Below, piece after piece: positions 38,931 to 49,240 of a stretch of DNA of 64,000 nucleotides. The DNA is taken from positions 558,001 to 622,000 of the forward strand of contig NZ_CP083691.1 in assembly GCF_020097155.1 (NCBI RefSeq), written 5' to 3'. Position 1 is the stretch's first letter, and each line of letters begins with the position of its first letter. The position numbers and the translations under genes were made by a program. The DNA comes from Micrococcus porci. GTDB lineage: Bacteria > Actinomycetota > Actinomycetes > Actinomycetales > Micrococcaceae. A model generated the notes under the pieces. That model did not search any database. It worked only from the letters and a program-made list of their open reading frames with translations, and was not told the DNA's origin.

Positions 38931-39887
38931 AGGTCCCGCCACGGGGTCGGGGCCACTCCCACGGGCCTGCTGCGGTCGCGGTTGATCACCTCGGCGGGAG
39001 GCACCTGGCTGGCCCTGCTGCTGTGCGGGCTGCAGGCCGTCCTCACCACGGGAACTGTCACACTGGTGACCAGCGGTGTGCAGACATTCACTGCATCCCT
39101 CGTGTCTGCGGTGCCCGCAGACCAGGCCCAGCTGGCCGTGCTCAACATCGACGACGCCGGCGTGTCCACCAGGCTCGCCCAGGAGGTCCGGCGAGAGATC
39201 GACGCTCCGGAAGACTTCGGCTACCGCCAGGTGGAGGCACCGACCTCCGCCCAGGACGGGCCCGTCGTCGTCGTGGAGACACCGCGCCAAGCGGCGGACG
39301 TCCTGGGGTTGCGGAAGCTCGACCCCCAGGCCGAGGAGGGGCTGCGGCAGGGGGGTGCACTCCGCGCGCTTCAAGCGCCCGAGGGCGAGCTCTCCGTGGT
39401 GGACCCGCACGCGGCGGATCCGACGAGGGTTTCTGCGAGGCTGGCCACATTCCCGGTCATCGTCGTCGAAGGAGCGCAGGGTTCGCTGGCACAGGGCGGC
39501 GCCGTGATCCTCGCCTCGACCGCGGCGAGGCTGCCGGCCCCGGTGTCGCGTGAGGTCGCGCATGTGTTCCCACGTCTGACTCCTGAGCAGCAGGCGCTGG
39601 CCGCGCGGCTGCCCCAGGAGCTCCACGTCAATCCGGACTGGATGGACCTGCCGAAGCCGCCGGACACGATGCCGATCCCGCCCGCCGTCACGTGTGGTGC
39701 GGCGGTGCTGTCCGCCGTCGACAGCGCGCTGGGCGTGCTGACGGTGACGGCGCTGCAAGGGGTTCCCCTGGACCTTCACGTCCCCTGGACGCTGGTGGGC
39801 ATCATGGCCGGCGGCACGGTCCTCGCCTTCGTCGGTGCCCTGTGGCTGGCCCTGCGGAACCTCTCGGTGCGCGAGCGCATGGAGTGA
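38931..39887 (+). pseudogene. Truncated FtsX-like permease remnant
   Basis: Directly at the ATPase breakpoint, another frame reads ATPTGLLRSRL followed by a membrane helix (TWLALLLCGLQAVLTTG), a long extracytoplasmic stretch and two C-terminal helices ending WTLVGIMAGGTVLAFVGALW. This is an FtsX/MacB-type permease missing its start and probably some interior. A deletion joined the ATPase's beginning to the permease out of frame. The sequence 38984-39887 stays open, so decay is fairly recent. The layout, secreted peptide then MacB-type transporter, parallels the intact locus at 26.6-30.6 kb. Confidence 0.7.
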
Positions 39888-40050
39888 GGCATGCCCCGAC
39901 CGAACCGCAGTCACTGACTGAGACAGTCTGCTGTGGCGTCGCTCACGTCGGCTAGCCTGACCGGGAATCCCGGGCGACCACCCCGTTGTCGGCGGGATGC
40001 AGCCAGAAGGGGCGCCGGTGCGCTCCCACACCCACAACCAGGAGTCCCCC

Positions 40051-41709
40051 ATGTCGCAGAACTCCGAGGCGCCGGGCCGCCTCTCGGCAGGCCACCTCAT
40101 CGTCAAGACGCTCGAGTCCCACGGTGTGCGGCGCGTGTACTCGGTGCCCGGTGAGTCCTACCTGGACGTCCTGGACGGGCTGCACGACTCCGCGCAGATC
40201 GAGAACGTCGTCTGCCGCCACGAGGGCGGCGCCACCTACATGGCCGAGGCCGACGGCAAGATGAACGAGGTCCCCGGCATCGCGATGGTGACCCGCGGCC
40301 CCGGCGCCGCGAACGCCCACGTGGGCCTGCACACCGCGTGGCAGGACTCCACCGCGATGGTCCTGTTCGTTGGCCTGATCCCGTTCGAGCACCGCGACCG
40401 CGAGGCCTTCCAGGAGTTCGACCCGCACGCGTGGTTCGACTCCGGCGCCAAGCGCGTGATGGTCCTGGACCACCCGGAGCGCGCCTCCGAGATCGTGGCC
40501 GAGGCCATGTTCGCCGCCGCGTCCGGCCGCCCGGGCCCCGTCGTCGTCGGCCTGCCGGAGGACATCATCCGCGTGGAGGTGGACGCGCACCTGCACCCGC
40601 AGATCCCCGTGGCCCCCGGCGGCATGACCGTGGAGGACTGGAAGTCCCTGCACGCCGCGCTCAAGGAGTCCCAGAAGCCCCTGTTCATCACCGGCGGCAA
40701 CGACTGGACCGACGCCGGCGCCGAGGCGCTGACCTCCTGGCTCGAGGACCACAAGATCCCCGCCGCGGCCGAGTGGCGCTGCGAGGGCACCGTGCCGTTC
40801 TCCTCCCCGTCCTACGTGGGGCCCATCGGCTACGGCCGCCCCGACTTCACGCAGCACCTGCTGGAGGAGACGGACCTGATCGTGTTCGTCGGGACCGTGC
40901 CGGGCGACGTCGTCACCGACGGCTTCACCATCCGCCAGAACTGGGACAAGAAGAACTTCCTGGTCACCATCGACCCGTCCCTGCGCGGCCGCTCCGGCCC
41001 CGTCTCCCACCAGATCGTGGCGAAGCCGGACGTGTTCGTGCGCGACCTGGTCCGCATGGACCTCGCCGTGAAGCCGGAGTGGGAGGCGTGGACCTCCCGC
41101 CTGCGCGGCCAGCAGGAGGAGTTCGCGGCGCTGCCCGCCGCCGAACCGGGTGACGGCCAGGCGAAGATGGCCACCCTCATGGCCACCCTCATGCCGAAGC
41201 TGCCGAAGGACTCGATGATCTCCCTCGGCGCCGGCGAGCACACCAACTGGGCCCACCGCTACTTCCCCACCGAGGGCTACCGCGCCATGATCTCGGCCCG
41301 CAACGGCTCCATGGGCTACTCGGTGCCGGGCGCCGTGGCCGCGTCGCTGAACTTCCCGGACCGCACCGTGGTGACCATCGCCGGCGACGGCGAGTTCCTC
41401 ATGAACGGCCAGGAGCTGGCGACCGCCGCGCAGTACGGCGCCACGCCCCTCGTGATCGTCATGGACAACCAGGAGTACGGCACCATCCGCACCCATCAGG
41501 AGCGCGAGTACCCCGAGCGCGTCTCCGGCACCCAGCTGAAGAACCCCGACTTCGCCGCCATGGCCGAGGCGTTCGGCGGCTTCGGGGTGCGCGTGGAGCA
41601 GGACGCGGACGTGCCGGCGGCCGTGGACGCGGCGCTCAAGGCCGTCCAGGAGGAGGGCCGGTTCGCGCTCATCCACCTGATCGTGGAGCAGCGCGTCAAG
41701 GCCTACTGA
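40051..41709 (+). CDS. Thiamine pyrophosphate-dependent enzyme (acetolactate synthase-like)
   Basis: This 552-residue protein has the three-domain layout of the POX/AHAS family: a PYR domain with catalytic Glu in VPGESYLDVLDGL, a central domain, and a PP domain with GDGEFLMNGQELATAAQYG (Mg-TPP motif GDG-x24-N). It lacks the FAD-binding signature of true acetolactate synthase, and no small subunit gene is adjacent, so it may be a decarboxylase or a catabolic enzyme. RBS CAGGAG precedes ATG 40051; a -10 TAGCCT lies at 39952-39957. Confidence 0.85.
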   Translation: MSQNSEAPGRLSAGHLIVKTLESHGVRRVYSVPGESYLDVLDGLHDSAQIENVVCRHEGGATYMAEADGKMNEVPGIAMVTRGPGAANAHVGLHTAWQDSTAMVLFVGLIPFEHRDREAFQEFDPHAWFDSGAKRVMVLDHPERASEIVAEAMFAAASGRPGPVVVGLPEDIIRVEVDAHLHPQIPVAPGGMTVEDWKSLHAALKESQKPLFITGGNDWTDAGAEALTSWLEDHKIPAAAEWRCEGTVPFSSPSYVGPIGYGRPDFTQHLLEETDLIVFVGTVPGDVVTDGFTIRQNWDKKNFLVTIDPSLRGRSGPVSHQIVAKPDVFVRDLVRMDLAVKPEWEAWTSRLRGQQEEFAALPAAEPGDGQAKMATLMATLMPKLPKDSMISLGAGEHTNWAHRYFPTEGYRAMISARNGSMGYSVPGAVAASLNFPDRTVVTIAGDGEFLMNGQELATAAQYGATPLVIVMDNQEYGTIRTHQEREYPERVSGTQLKNPDFAAMAEAFGGFGVRVEQDADVPAAVDAALKAVQEEGRFALIHLIVEQRVKAY

Positions 41710-41746
41710 GGCCGGCGGCGCGGCGCGGTCCGCGCCGCCCCTCCGG

Positions 41747-42307
41747 TCAGGCCGCCGTCGTGGGGACGTCGAAGCGCAGCTTGGGCACCGGGAAGGGCGC
41801 ACCGTCGAGGCCCGCCTCGACCCGGTCCCGCAGCACGCCCCCGCACGCACGGATCGTGGCCACGGAGGCCGTGTTCGTCTCGTCGCACGTGAGCAGGGCG
41901 GTGGACACCCCGTGCGCGGCCAGCAGCGTCAGCGCGCCGCGCAGCAGGCGGACGGCGTGCCCCCGCCGCCGGAACGCGGGGCGCACCGCGTAGCCCACGT
42001 GCCCGTTGACGTGCCGCAGCGCCTCGTTCAGCTCCCACCGCACGGACACCCGGCCCACCAGCTCGCCGTTCTCGTCCACGCCCACGTAGAAGGACGCGGG
42101 CACCCGGCCGGGTTCGACGTCGCCGCGCGCCTCGGCGGCGAACGCGCGGCGGATCGCGGGGAAGGAGCGGGTGCCGGCCATCAGGAAGTCGAACCCCTCC
42201 CGATGCAGCTCGGCGTCCGCTTCGCGCGCCGCGATCTCGTCCGCGGCGCGCAGTGGGCGCAACAGGAGGCCGTCCACGGTGACGGTGGGGCTGGGGTCCG
42301 GGAGCAT
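41747..42307 (-). CDS. GNAT-family N-acetyltransferase
   Basis: This 186-residue protein has LLLRPLRAADE at the start and the acetyl-CoA site VNGHVGYAVRPAFRRRGHAVRLL (core pattern RxxGxA), then CDETNTASVATIRACGG near the end, as in RimJ/YjdJ-like acetyltransferases. Its target (small molecule or protein N-terminus) is not evident. TACACT six nt before ATG 42307 implies a leaderless message. It is convergent with the TPP-enzyme gene. Confidence 0.88.
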   Translation of the reverse strand: MLPDPSPTVTVDGLLLRPLRAADEIAAREADAELHREGFDFLMAGTRSFPAIRRAFAAEARGDVEPGRVPASFYVGVDENGELVGRVSVRWELNEALRHVNGHVGYAVRPAFRRRGHAVRLLRGALTLLAAHGVSTALLTCDETNTASVATIRACGGVLRDRVEAGLDGAPFPVPKLRFDVPTTAA

Positions 42308-42395
42308 GCGCCGAGTGTACGAGGGTGGACGCCGGGCGTGGCCGCGTGAGCCGCCCGCCGCCCCAGCCCTCCTCCCCTCCCCACCCCCGCGCCGT

Positions 42396-42450
42396 GAGCC
42401 AGACGTTTCGGTCGTGACCAGTCCCTGATTGCAGCCGAAACGTCTGGCTC
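42396..42450. repeat. Perfect 16-bp inverted repeat
   Basis: GAGCCAGACGTTTCGG (42396-42411) and CCGAAACGTCTGGCTC (42435-42450) form a perfect stem with a 23-nt loop in the gap between the GNAT and DUF779 genes (42308-42602). The GTTTCGG core resembles the REP family at other sites. No T tract follows. Confidence 0.8.
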
Positions 42451-42602
42451 GCGGCGACGTACGTAGCCCAGCGCGCGACCCAGCCCACGGCACAGCTCAC
42501 GGTGCGCCCGCCAGGCCTCCCCCGACGCCAGCTGGGGTGACGTGGATCACGTTCGAGGCTAGGGTGTGGGGACCGACGATCGCCCATCCCCAGGAGGTCG
42601 CG

Positions 42603-43040
42603 ATGACCGTGTCGTCCTCGTCGGCGGAGCACGCGCCCGCGCTCGAGGCTCGCCCCGAGCTGCCGGGCGAGACCGTGTCCCGCGTCGCCATGACGCCCGC
42701 GGCGCTCGCGCTGATCCGCCGACTCCTCCCGATCCATGGCCCGCTCATGTTCCACCAGTCCGGCGGCTGCTGCGACGGCTCCGCGCCCATGTGCTATCCC
42801 GCCGGCGACTTCACGACCGGCGCCGCCGACGTCCGGCTGGGCACCTTCGTGGTGCCGGCCGAGGGGGACCAGGCCGCCGTGGAGATCCCGTTCTGGATGT
42901 CCGCCGCCCAGTTCGAGTACTGGAAGCACACCCACCTCACCCTGGACGTGGTGGACGGGCGCGGCTCCGGCTTCTCCGTCGAGGCGCCCGAGGGCAAGCG
43001 GTTCCTGATCCGCTCGCGGTTGATGGCCGGCTCGGGATGA
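42603..43040 (+). CDS. DUF779-family protein
   Basis: This 145-residue protein has HQSGGCCDGSAPMCYPAGDF (conserved Cys cluster), VEIPFWMSAAQFEYWKHTH and a C-terminal GRGSGFSVEAPEG. These are hallmarks of DUF779, a family found next to aldehyde dehydrogenases across actinobacteria and proteobacteria. Its biochemical role is not established; the Cys pair suggests metal or redox chemistry. RBS AGGAGG precedes ATG 42603. It overlaps the GAF regulator gene by 4 nt and precedes aldehyde and alcohol dehydrogenases. Confidence 0.86.
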   Translation: MTVSSSSAEHAPALEARPELPGETVSRVAMTPAALALIRRLLPIHGPLMFHQSGGCCDGSAPMCYPAGDFTTGAADVRLGTFVVPAEGDQAAVEIPFWMSAAQFEYWKHTHLTLDVVDGRGSGFSVEAPEGKRFLIRSRLMAGSG

Positions 43041-44506
43041 GCTCGACCCTCGCCACCGGCGCCTACCGGCGTGCCGTGGACCGGGCCCACGAGTCCCTTG
43101 CCGCGGTCCGCCTGTCGCTCGCACCGTCGTCGCCCACCGCTCCGACCGGCGCGGACCAGGGCCTGCGCGCCGCCCTCCAGGGGCTGCGCCGGGAGGTCCG
43201 CGAGTCCTGGCTGCGCTCCCTCGGCGTCCTCACCCCCGCGGGGTCGGCCCTCGACGCGGGGGCGTCCGCGACCGCGCCCGCGGTGCCCGGCCAGACCGAC
43301 CCGGCCACCCTCTCCGACGACGACCTCGCCGCCGCCCGCCGCGAGCAGCGCCTCGCGGTGGCCCTGCCGGTGGTCCGCCGCATGCTCATCCAGCCCGCGG
43401 CCGAGGCCGGGATGCTCGCCGCGATCGGCAACGCGCGCGGCCACCTGCTGTGGGTCGAGGGCGACCGGACCGCGGTGCGCCACGCCGAGGCCTTGGGCTT
43501 CGTGGCCGGCGCCGACTGGTCCGAGGCGTCGATGGGCACCTCCGCCCCCGGCATCGTCCTCGCGACCGGCGCCCCCACGCAGGTCAGCCGCGGCGAGCAC
43601 CTGAGCCCGCGCGTGCACCCGTGGAGCTGTTCGGCCGTCCCGCTCACGGACCCGGCCACCGGGCGGCTCGTCGGGGTCCTGGACCTCACGGGCGGCGAGG
43701 ACGCCGTCAGCCACCTCGCCCTGCCGCTGCTCCAGACCACCGTGGACGCCGTGCACGCCGCCTGGCGGGACCTGCCCGCCCCGTCCCGGGGCCGTTCCCG
43801 CGGCACCGTCCCGACGCCGGGCCCCTCGGCCCCGCCGTCCGTCTCGCCGGGGCCGAGCCCCGCCGCTGCGCCGCACCGTCACGACGCCGCCGCGGGCCTG
43901 CTGCGCGTCACCGGCCACCTGCCGCCCACCCTGGACGGGGTCGAGCTCACCGGCCGGCACGCCGAGATCCTCACCCTCCTCGCGTGGCACGGCCCGGGCC
44001 TGACCGGCGCCGAGCTCGAGGTCGCGCTGTATCCGGAGGAGACGGTCGGGCCCCGGTCCGCGCCGGGCGACGCCCCCGCCCGCGCCATCTCGCTGCGCGC
44101 CGAGGTGCATCGGCTCCGCCGGGCGCTGCGGGACGTGGGGGCGCGGGTGGAGCTGCTGTCCCGGCCGTACCGGCTCGTGGGGGCGGTGCACGCGGACCTG
44201 CTGTGCGCGCGGGAGGCGCTGCGCGCCGGGGATCTGGACCGTGCGCTGCACGCGGCGGCCGGGCCGGTGCTGCCGCGGTCGGCGTCCCCCGGCGTCGCCT
44301 CGATCCGCGCGGAGCTGGGGGAGGCGCTGCGCGAGGCCGTCGCCCAGGACGCGGATGTCGAACAGCTCTGGGCCTACCTGGGCCGCCCCGAGGCCCGCGA
44401 CGACGTCGAGCTCTGGGGCGCCGCCCTGCGTCTGCTGCCGGCGGACTCGCCGCGGCGCGCGCTCGCCGTGGCCACCCTCGAGCGGATCGAGCGGGACCTG
44501 ACCTGA
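43037..44506 (+). CDS. GAF-domain transcription regulator of alcohol/aldehyde operon
   Basis: This 489-residue protein starts with an AcoR-like sensor part: a helical region and GAF domain (about 110-235, WVEGDRTAVRHAEALGF and WSCSAVPLTDPATGRLVGVLDLTGG). A Pro/Ser-rich linker follows. A C-terminal winged-helix-like domain (about 295-370, LTGRHAEILTLLAWH and LRRALRDVGARVELLSRPYRL) and a helical tail complete it. Classic AcoR has a sigma-54 AAA domain; here it is missing, as expected in a lineage without sigma-54. It probably senses an alcohol, aldehyde or acetoin and controls the operon. Confidence 0.8.
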   Translation: MSSTLATGAYRRAVDRAHESLAAVRLSLAPSSPTAPTGADQGLRAALQGLRREVRESWLRSLGVLTPAGSALDAGASATAPAVPGQTDPATLSDDDLAAARREQRLAVALPVVRRMLIQPAAEAGMLAAIGNARGHLLWVEGDRTAVRHAEALGFVAGADWSEASMGTSAPGIVLATGAPTQVSRGEHLSPRVHPWSCSAVPLTDPATGRLVGVLDLTGGEDAVSHLALPLLQTTVDAVHAAWRDLPAPSRGRSRGTVPTPGPSAPPSVSPGPSPAAAPHRHDAAAGLLRVTGHLPPTLDGVELTGRHAEILTLLAWHGPGLTGAELEVALYPEETVGPRSAPGDAPARAISLRAEVHRLRRALRDVGARVELLSRPYRLVGAVHADLLCAREALRAGDLDRALHAAAGPVLPRSASPGVASIRAELGEALREAVAQDADVEQLWAYLGRPEARDDVELWGAALRLLPADSPRRALAVATLERIERDLT

Positions 44507-44628
44507 CCCGGCCCGCCCCTCGCCGGCACTCGGCTGCAACCTTCGTGCAACCTCCTTGTGACTAGCGTCACATCCACGGCAGGGCGCCGCCCGGCGCCGA
44601 GGCAACCGCAGGCAAAGGAGCCAGCACC

Positions 44629-46152
<1,524 letters not shown>

Positions 46153-46204
46153 GCCGACGCCGGCACTGCACGCCCCCTCCCCACTCCACGAAAGGTGATC
46201 CACC

Positions 46205-47236
46205 ATGACCACGATGAAAGCAGCCGTCGTCAGCCAGTTCGGCAAAGAGGCCGACGTCAAGGAGGTCGAGCGCCCGACGCCCGGCCAGCACCAAGCGCTC
46301 GTGAAGCTCATCTCCTCGGGCGTCTGTCACACGGACCTGCACGCGATGGAGGGCGACTGGCCGGTGAAGCCGACCCCGCCGTTCATCCCGGGCCACGAGG
46401 GCGTGGGCATCGTCGAGGAGGTCGGACCCGACGTCGAGAACCTCAAGGTCGGGGACATGGTCGGCAACGCGTGGCTGTGGGGAGCGTGCGGCCACTGCCA
46501 GTACTGCCGCACCGGGTGGGAGACCCTGTGCGAGGAGCAGATCAACGGCGGCTACTCCATGAACGGGTCCTTCGGCGAGTACATGCTCGTGGACGCCCGC
46601 TACGCGCCCGTGATCCCCGAGGGCGCGGACCCGATGGAGGTCGGCCCGATCCTGTGCGCCGGCGTCACGGTGTACAAGGGGCTGAAGCAGACCGAGGTGC
46701 GGCCCGGGCAGTGGGTCGTGATCTCCGGCATCGGCGGCCTGGGGCACATCGCGGTGCAGTACGCCGTGGCGATGGGCATGCGCGTGGTGGCCGTGGACGT
46801 CGCGGACGACAAGCTGGCGCTCGCCTCCCGGCACGGCGCGGAGCTGACCGTGAACGCGAACGTCGCGGACCCCTCCGTGGAGATCCAGGAGAAGATCGGC
46901 GGCGCCCACGGCGTGCTCGTCACGGCCGTGCACCCGCAGGCGTTCGGCCAGGCCATCGCGATGACCCGCCGCGGCGGCACCATCGTGTTCAACGGCCTGC
47001 CCCCGGGCGACTTCCCCGCGCCGATCTTCGACATCGTCCTCAAGGGCCTGACCATCCGCGGCTCGATCGTGGGCACCCGTCAGGACATGGTCGAGGCGCT
47101 CGAGTTCTATGCGGCCGGGAAGATCCACCCGACGTTCCACACCCGTCCGCTCACCGAGATCAACGACGTGTTCGAGGAGATGCGCCACGGCAAGATCGAG
47201 GGCCGCGTCGTCATCGACTACGCCATGCAGGACTGA
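46205..47236 (+). CDS. adhP: Zinc alcohol dehydrogenase (AdhP type)
   Basis: This 343-residue medium-chain dehydrogenase has catalytic zinc ligands in GVCHTDLHA and GHEGVG with a later Cys near PILCAGVT. Structural zinc is bound by the Cys set CGHCQYCRTGWETLC. The NAD fold carries GIGGLGHIAVQYA. Sequence pattern and length match AdhP/propanol-preferring enzymes, which interconvert primary alcohols and aldehydes. It is 52 nt downstream of the aldehyde dehydrogenase with RBS GAAAGGTG, so ethanol can be taken to acetate by the two enzymes. Confidence 0.93.
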   Translation: MTTMKAAVVSQFGKEADVKEVERPTPGQHQALVKLISSGVCHTDLHAMEGDWPVKPTPPFIPGHEGVGIVEEVGPDVENLKVGDMVGNAWLWGACGHCQYCRTGWETLCEEQINGGYSMNGSFGEYMLVDARYAPVIPEGADPMEVGPILCAGVTVYKGLKQTEVRPGQWVVISGIGGLGHIAVQYAVAMGMRVVAVDVADDKLALASRHGAELTVNANVADPSVEIQEKIGGAHGVLVTAVHPQAFGQAIAMTRRGGTIVFNGLPPGDFPAPIFDIVLKGLTIRGSIVGTRQDMVEALEFYAAGKIHPTFHTRPLTEINDVFEEMRHGKIEGRVVIDYAMQD

Positions 47237-47267
47237 CGTGTCGCCTGGGCATCCGCTGGGCGCGGGG

Positions 47268-47343
47268 TAGTATCGATACATCACGCGCACCAGTGCGACG
47301 GCGGTCGTCCCGCCCGGAGATCCGGGTCGGGGCGGCCGCCGTC
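47268..47343 (+). ncRNA. Promoter-like box plus structured region: terminator or small RNA
   Basis: TAGTAT (47268-47273), followed by TATCGATA, is among the best -10 boxes in the window, yet no + strand gene follows. It leads into GACGGCGG (47297-47304) paired with CCGCCGTC (47336-47343), with a GC-rich inner stem. The hairpin can terminate adhP, and the box could start an RNA of about 65 nt. I see no -35. Confidence 0.35.
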
Positions 47344-47390
47344 GTCGTCGCGGGGACGGGGCGGGCCGCGGCGATTCCGGTGCGCGAGCC

Positions 47391-48293
47391 TCAGCGGGCC
47401 CCGGCCGGGGCGACGCCGTCGCGCAGCCACTCCAGCGTGGCCGGCCAGAAGGTCGACGCGAACCGCGCGTGGAACAGTCCGAAGTGCCCGATCTCCCCGA
47501 CACCGAGCTCCTCCGGCCGCACCCGCCAGCGCACCGTCCGCCGACCCGGCGAGTAGGAGTCCGCGCGGTCGAGGGCGGCGTCGGTGCCGAAGTCGTCGTC
47601 CACGGGCGCCACGATCAGCGCGTCCGCCGTGAACGCGGCCAGACGACGGCGCAGCTCGTCCCGGCCGGCGACGGTGCGGGCGCTCGCAGTGAAGTCGCGG
47701 CGACTGCGCGCCCAGTCCAGGGCGACCCCGCGCGGCAGGTCCTCGAGCCAGCCGAGCCGCCGCCCCGGGAAGTGACCGCGGGCCAGCGTGACCATCGGCA
47801 TCAGTGCGTGCCAGCGCGCCCACATCCGCGCCCTCCCCGGCCGCGCCCGGTAGTCCCGCCAGTGGGCGTGCTGCCCGCCCACGGCCACGTGCCGGGCCAC
47901 ATGCCGCGCCTCGTCCGCGAGCCCGATGCCGAACCCGCCGTAGCTGTGACCCACCGTCAGGAGGGGGCCGGGCAGGTGCGTCCGGGCCCAGCCGAGCACG
48001 GCGTCCGCGTCGAGGGCGCCCCAGTCCGCCCACCGCGCCCGCCGGGCCACGGCGAACGGCGCGCGGGACTCCCCGACGCCCCGGTAGTCGAACGTGACCG
48101 CGTGGAACCCGTGGCCGGCGAGGAACTCGGCGTAGCGCCGGTAGTACGTGGCCTTCACCCCGGTCGCCGGGGCGATCACCACCGCGCCGGCGGGCCGGGC
48201 CGGGGGCGTCGTCGTGGGGGCGAAGTGGCGGGCCGCGAGCACGAAGCCGTCGCGGGCGCGGAGGCGCACGAGGGTGGAGGTGGTCTGCGTCAC
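47391..48293 (-). CDS. Alpha/beta hydrolase
   Basis: This 300-residue protein has nucleophile elbow GHSYGG (Ser), oxyanion region PATGVKATYYRRYAEFLAG, FDYRGVGES, an acid in APVDDDFG and the catalytic His in GHFGLFHARF. This resembles COG4757-type predicted hydrolases of unknown substrate. It starts with GTG 48293; TAGGGT six nt upstream (minus 48305-48300) gives a leaderless transcript. It is divergent from the PaaI-like gene, with only 48 bp between them. Confidence 0.85.
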   Translation of the reverse strand: MTQTTSTLVRLRARDGFVLAARHFAPTTTPPARPAGAVVIAPATGVKATYYRRYAEFLAGHGFHAVTFDYRGVGESRAPFAVARRARWADWGALDADAVLGWARTHLPGPLLTVGHSYGGFGIGLADEARHVARHVAVGGQHAHWRDYRARPGRARMWARWHALMPMVTLARGHFPGRRLGWLEDLPRGVALDWARSRRDFTASARTVAGRDELRRRLAAFTADALIVAPVDDDFGTDAALDRADSYSPGRRTVRWRVRPEELGVGEIGHFGLFHARFASTFWPATLEWLRDGVAPAGAR

Positions 48294-48341
48294 GCCGCCA
48301 CCCTAGGCACGGGGCGGCGCGACCTGCGACACAATGGGCCC

Positions 48342-48782
48342 ATGACTGACACCCCCCAGAGCTCGTCCGGCCAGAGCCGGGACGAGATCCTCGCCCGCCT
48401 CGAGGAGATCTACGCGAACGACCCCGCGGTGCGCGAGCACGACGTCACCCTCGGGGAGGTGGCCGAGGGCCGCGTGGTGCTGCACCGCGACGTCACCGCG
48501 GGCATGGTGAACTCCCACGAGATCTGCCACGGCGGCTTCCTGTTCCACCTCGCGGACTCGGCGCTGGCGTACTGCGTGGCGACCTTCGGCGCCGCCCCCG
48601 TCACCCGGCGCGCCGAGATCACCTACGTGGCGCCCGCCAAGCTCGGCGCGCACCTCGTGGCGACCGCCCGCCAGTCGGTGGAGTTCGGCCGCGACCGCAT
48701 GATCGAGGTCGGCATCGAGGCGGACGGCCAGCTCGTCGCCTGGTTCACCGGCCACTCCACGAGCCCGCGGGTGCACGCATGA
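48342..48782 (+). CDS. PaaI-like hotdog thioesterase
   Basis: This 146-residue protein has the PaaI signature MVNSHEICHGGFLFHLADSALAYC (core HGGFLFHLAD with the catalytic Asp) and AEITYVAPAKLG. PaaI hydrolyses phenylacetyl-CoA and hydroxylated derivatives in phenylacetate breakdown; no paa genes are adjacent here, so it may be a general proofreading thioesterase. CACAAT at 48330-48335, six nt before ATG 48342, suggests a leaderless start. It overlaps the next reading frame by 4 nt. Confidence 0.87.
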   Translation: MTDTPQSSSGQSRDEILARLEEIYANDPAVREHDVTLGEVAEGRVVLHRDVTAGMVNSHEICHGGFLFHLADSALAYCVATFGAAPVTRRAEITYVAPAKLGAHLVATARQSVEFGRDRMIEVGIEADGQLVAWFTGHSTSPRVHA

Positions 48783-49095
48783 GCGCCGGGCAGGACGCGA
48801 CGACGGCCGGGCCGGTCGTCGAGTCGGTGGAGCTGCACGTGGCCGCGGGAGCGGAGGCGGCGTTCGAGGCCGCCGTCGCCGAGGCCGAGCCGCTGTTCCG
48901 GGACGGGGCGCGACGTCCTTCGCACTGTCCCGACAGGTGGAGGACCCGGCGCGCTACCGGCTGCTGATCGGCTGGCGCACGCTCGAGGACCACACCGTGG
49001 GCTTCCGCGAGTCCGACGCGTTCCTCGCGTGGCGGGCGCTCGTCACCCCGCACCTGGCGCAGCCGCCGGCCGCGACCCACTGGTCCGCCGTCTGA
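48779..49095 (+). pseudogene. Frameshifted antibiotic-biosynthesis-monooxygenase (ABM) domain protein
   Basis: ATG 48779 overlaps the thioesterase stop (ATGA) and reads VESVELHVAAGAEAAFEAAV, then loses the frame near 48910 and stops at 48967. The next frame continues with TSFALSRQVEDPARYRLLIGW and DAFLAWRALVTPHL to a stop at 49095. The two parts together make one normal ABM-like dimeric alpha/beta-barrel domain of about 105 residues. A single-base indel in the run GACGGGGCGCGAC is the likely cause; a sequencing error cannot be excluded. Confidence 0.72.
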
Positions 49096-49111
49096 CCCCC
49101 GCACCCCCCGC

Positions 49112-49221
49112 TTTCGTTCGGGAAACGGCGGTCGTCAGCGCGTTTTCGTTCGGGAAACGGCGCGAGGGCTGACCGTTTCCCGAACGAAAGTCCTCGACAC
49201 GCCGCCGTTTCCCGAACGAAA
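49112..49221. repeat. REP-like array: two direct and two inverted copies
   Basis: TTTCGTTCGGGAAACGGCG lies at 49112-49130 and 49144-49162. Its reverse complement lies at about 49173-49189 and 49203-49221. The spacing is 32 bp between copies on each side. The whole region can fold into one large cruciform between the ABM and SRPBCC genes. Confidence 0.88.
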
Positions 49222-49240
49222 GTGCGGAGACGCGGTCGGC

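Noticed and set aside
38381..39553. A single 390-residue fusion protein as a real enzyme
   Set aside because: After the ATPase breakpoint the translation becomes Arg/Gly/Ala-rich nonsense while another frame reads a permease; decay is the better explanation.
40051..41709. Acetolactate synthase large subunit (ilvB)
   Set aside because: No FAD-type signature, no ilvN or ilvC neighbour; kept as a general TPP enzyme.
49112..49221. CRISPR array or IS terminal repeats
   Set aside because: Copies are palindromic, in both orientations, with no spacers of constant length and no transposase or cas gene.
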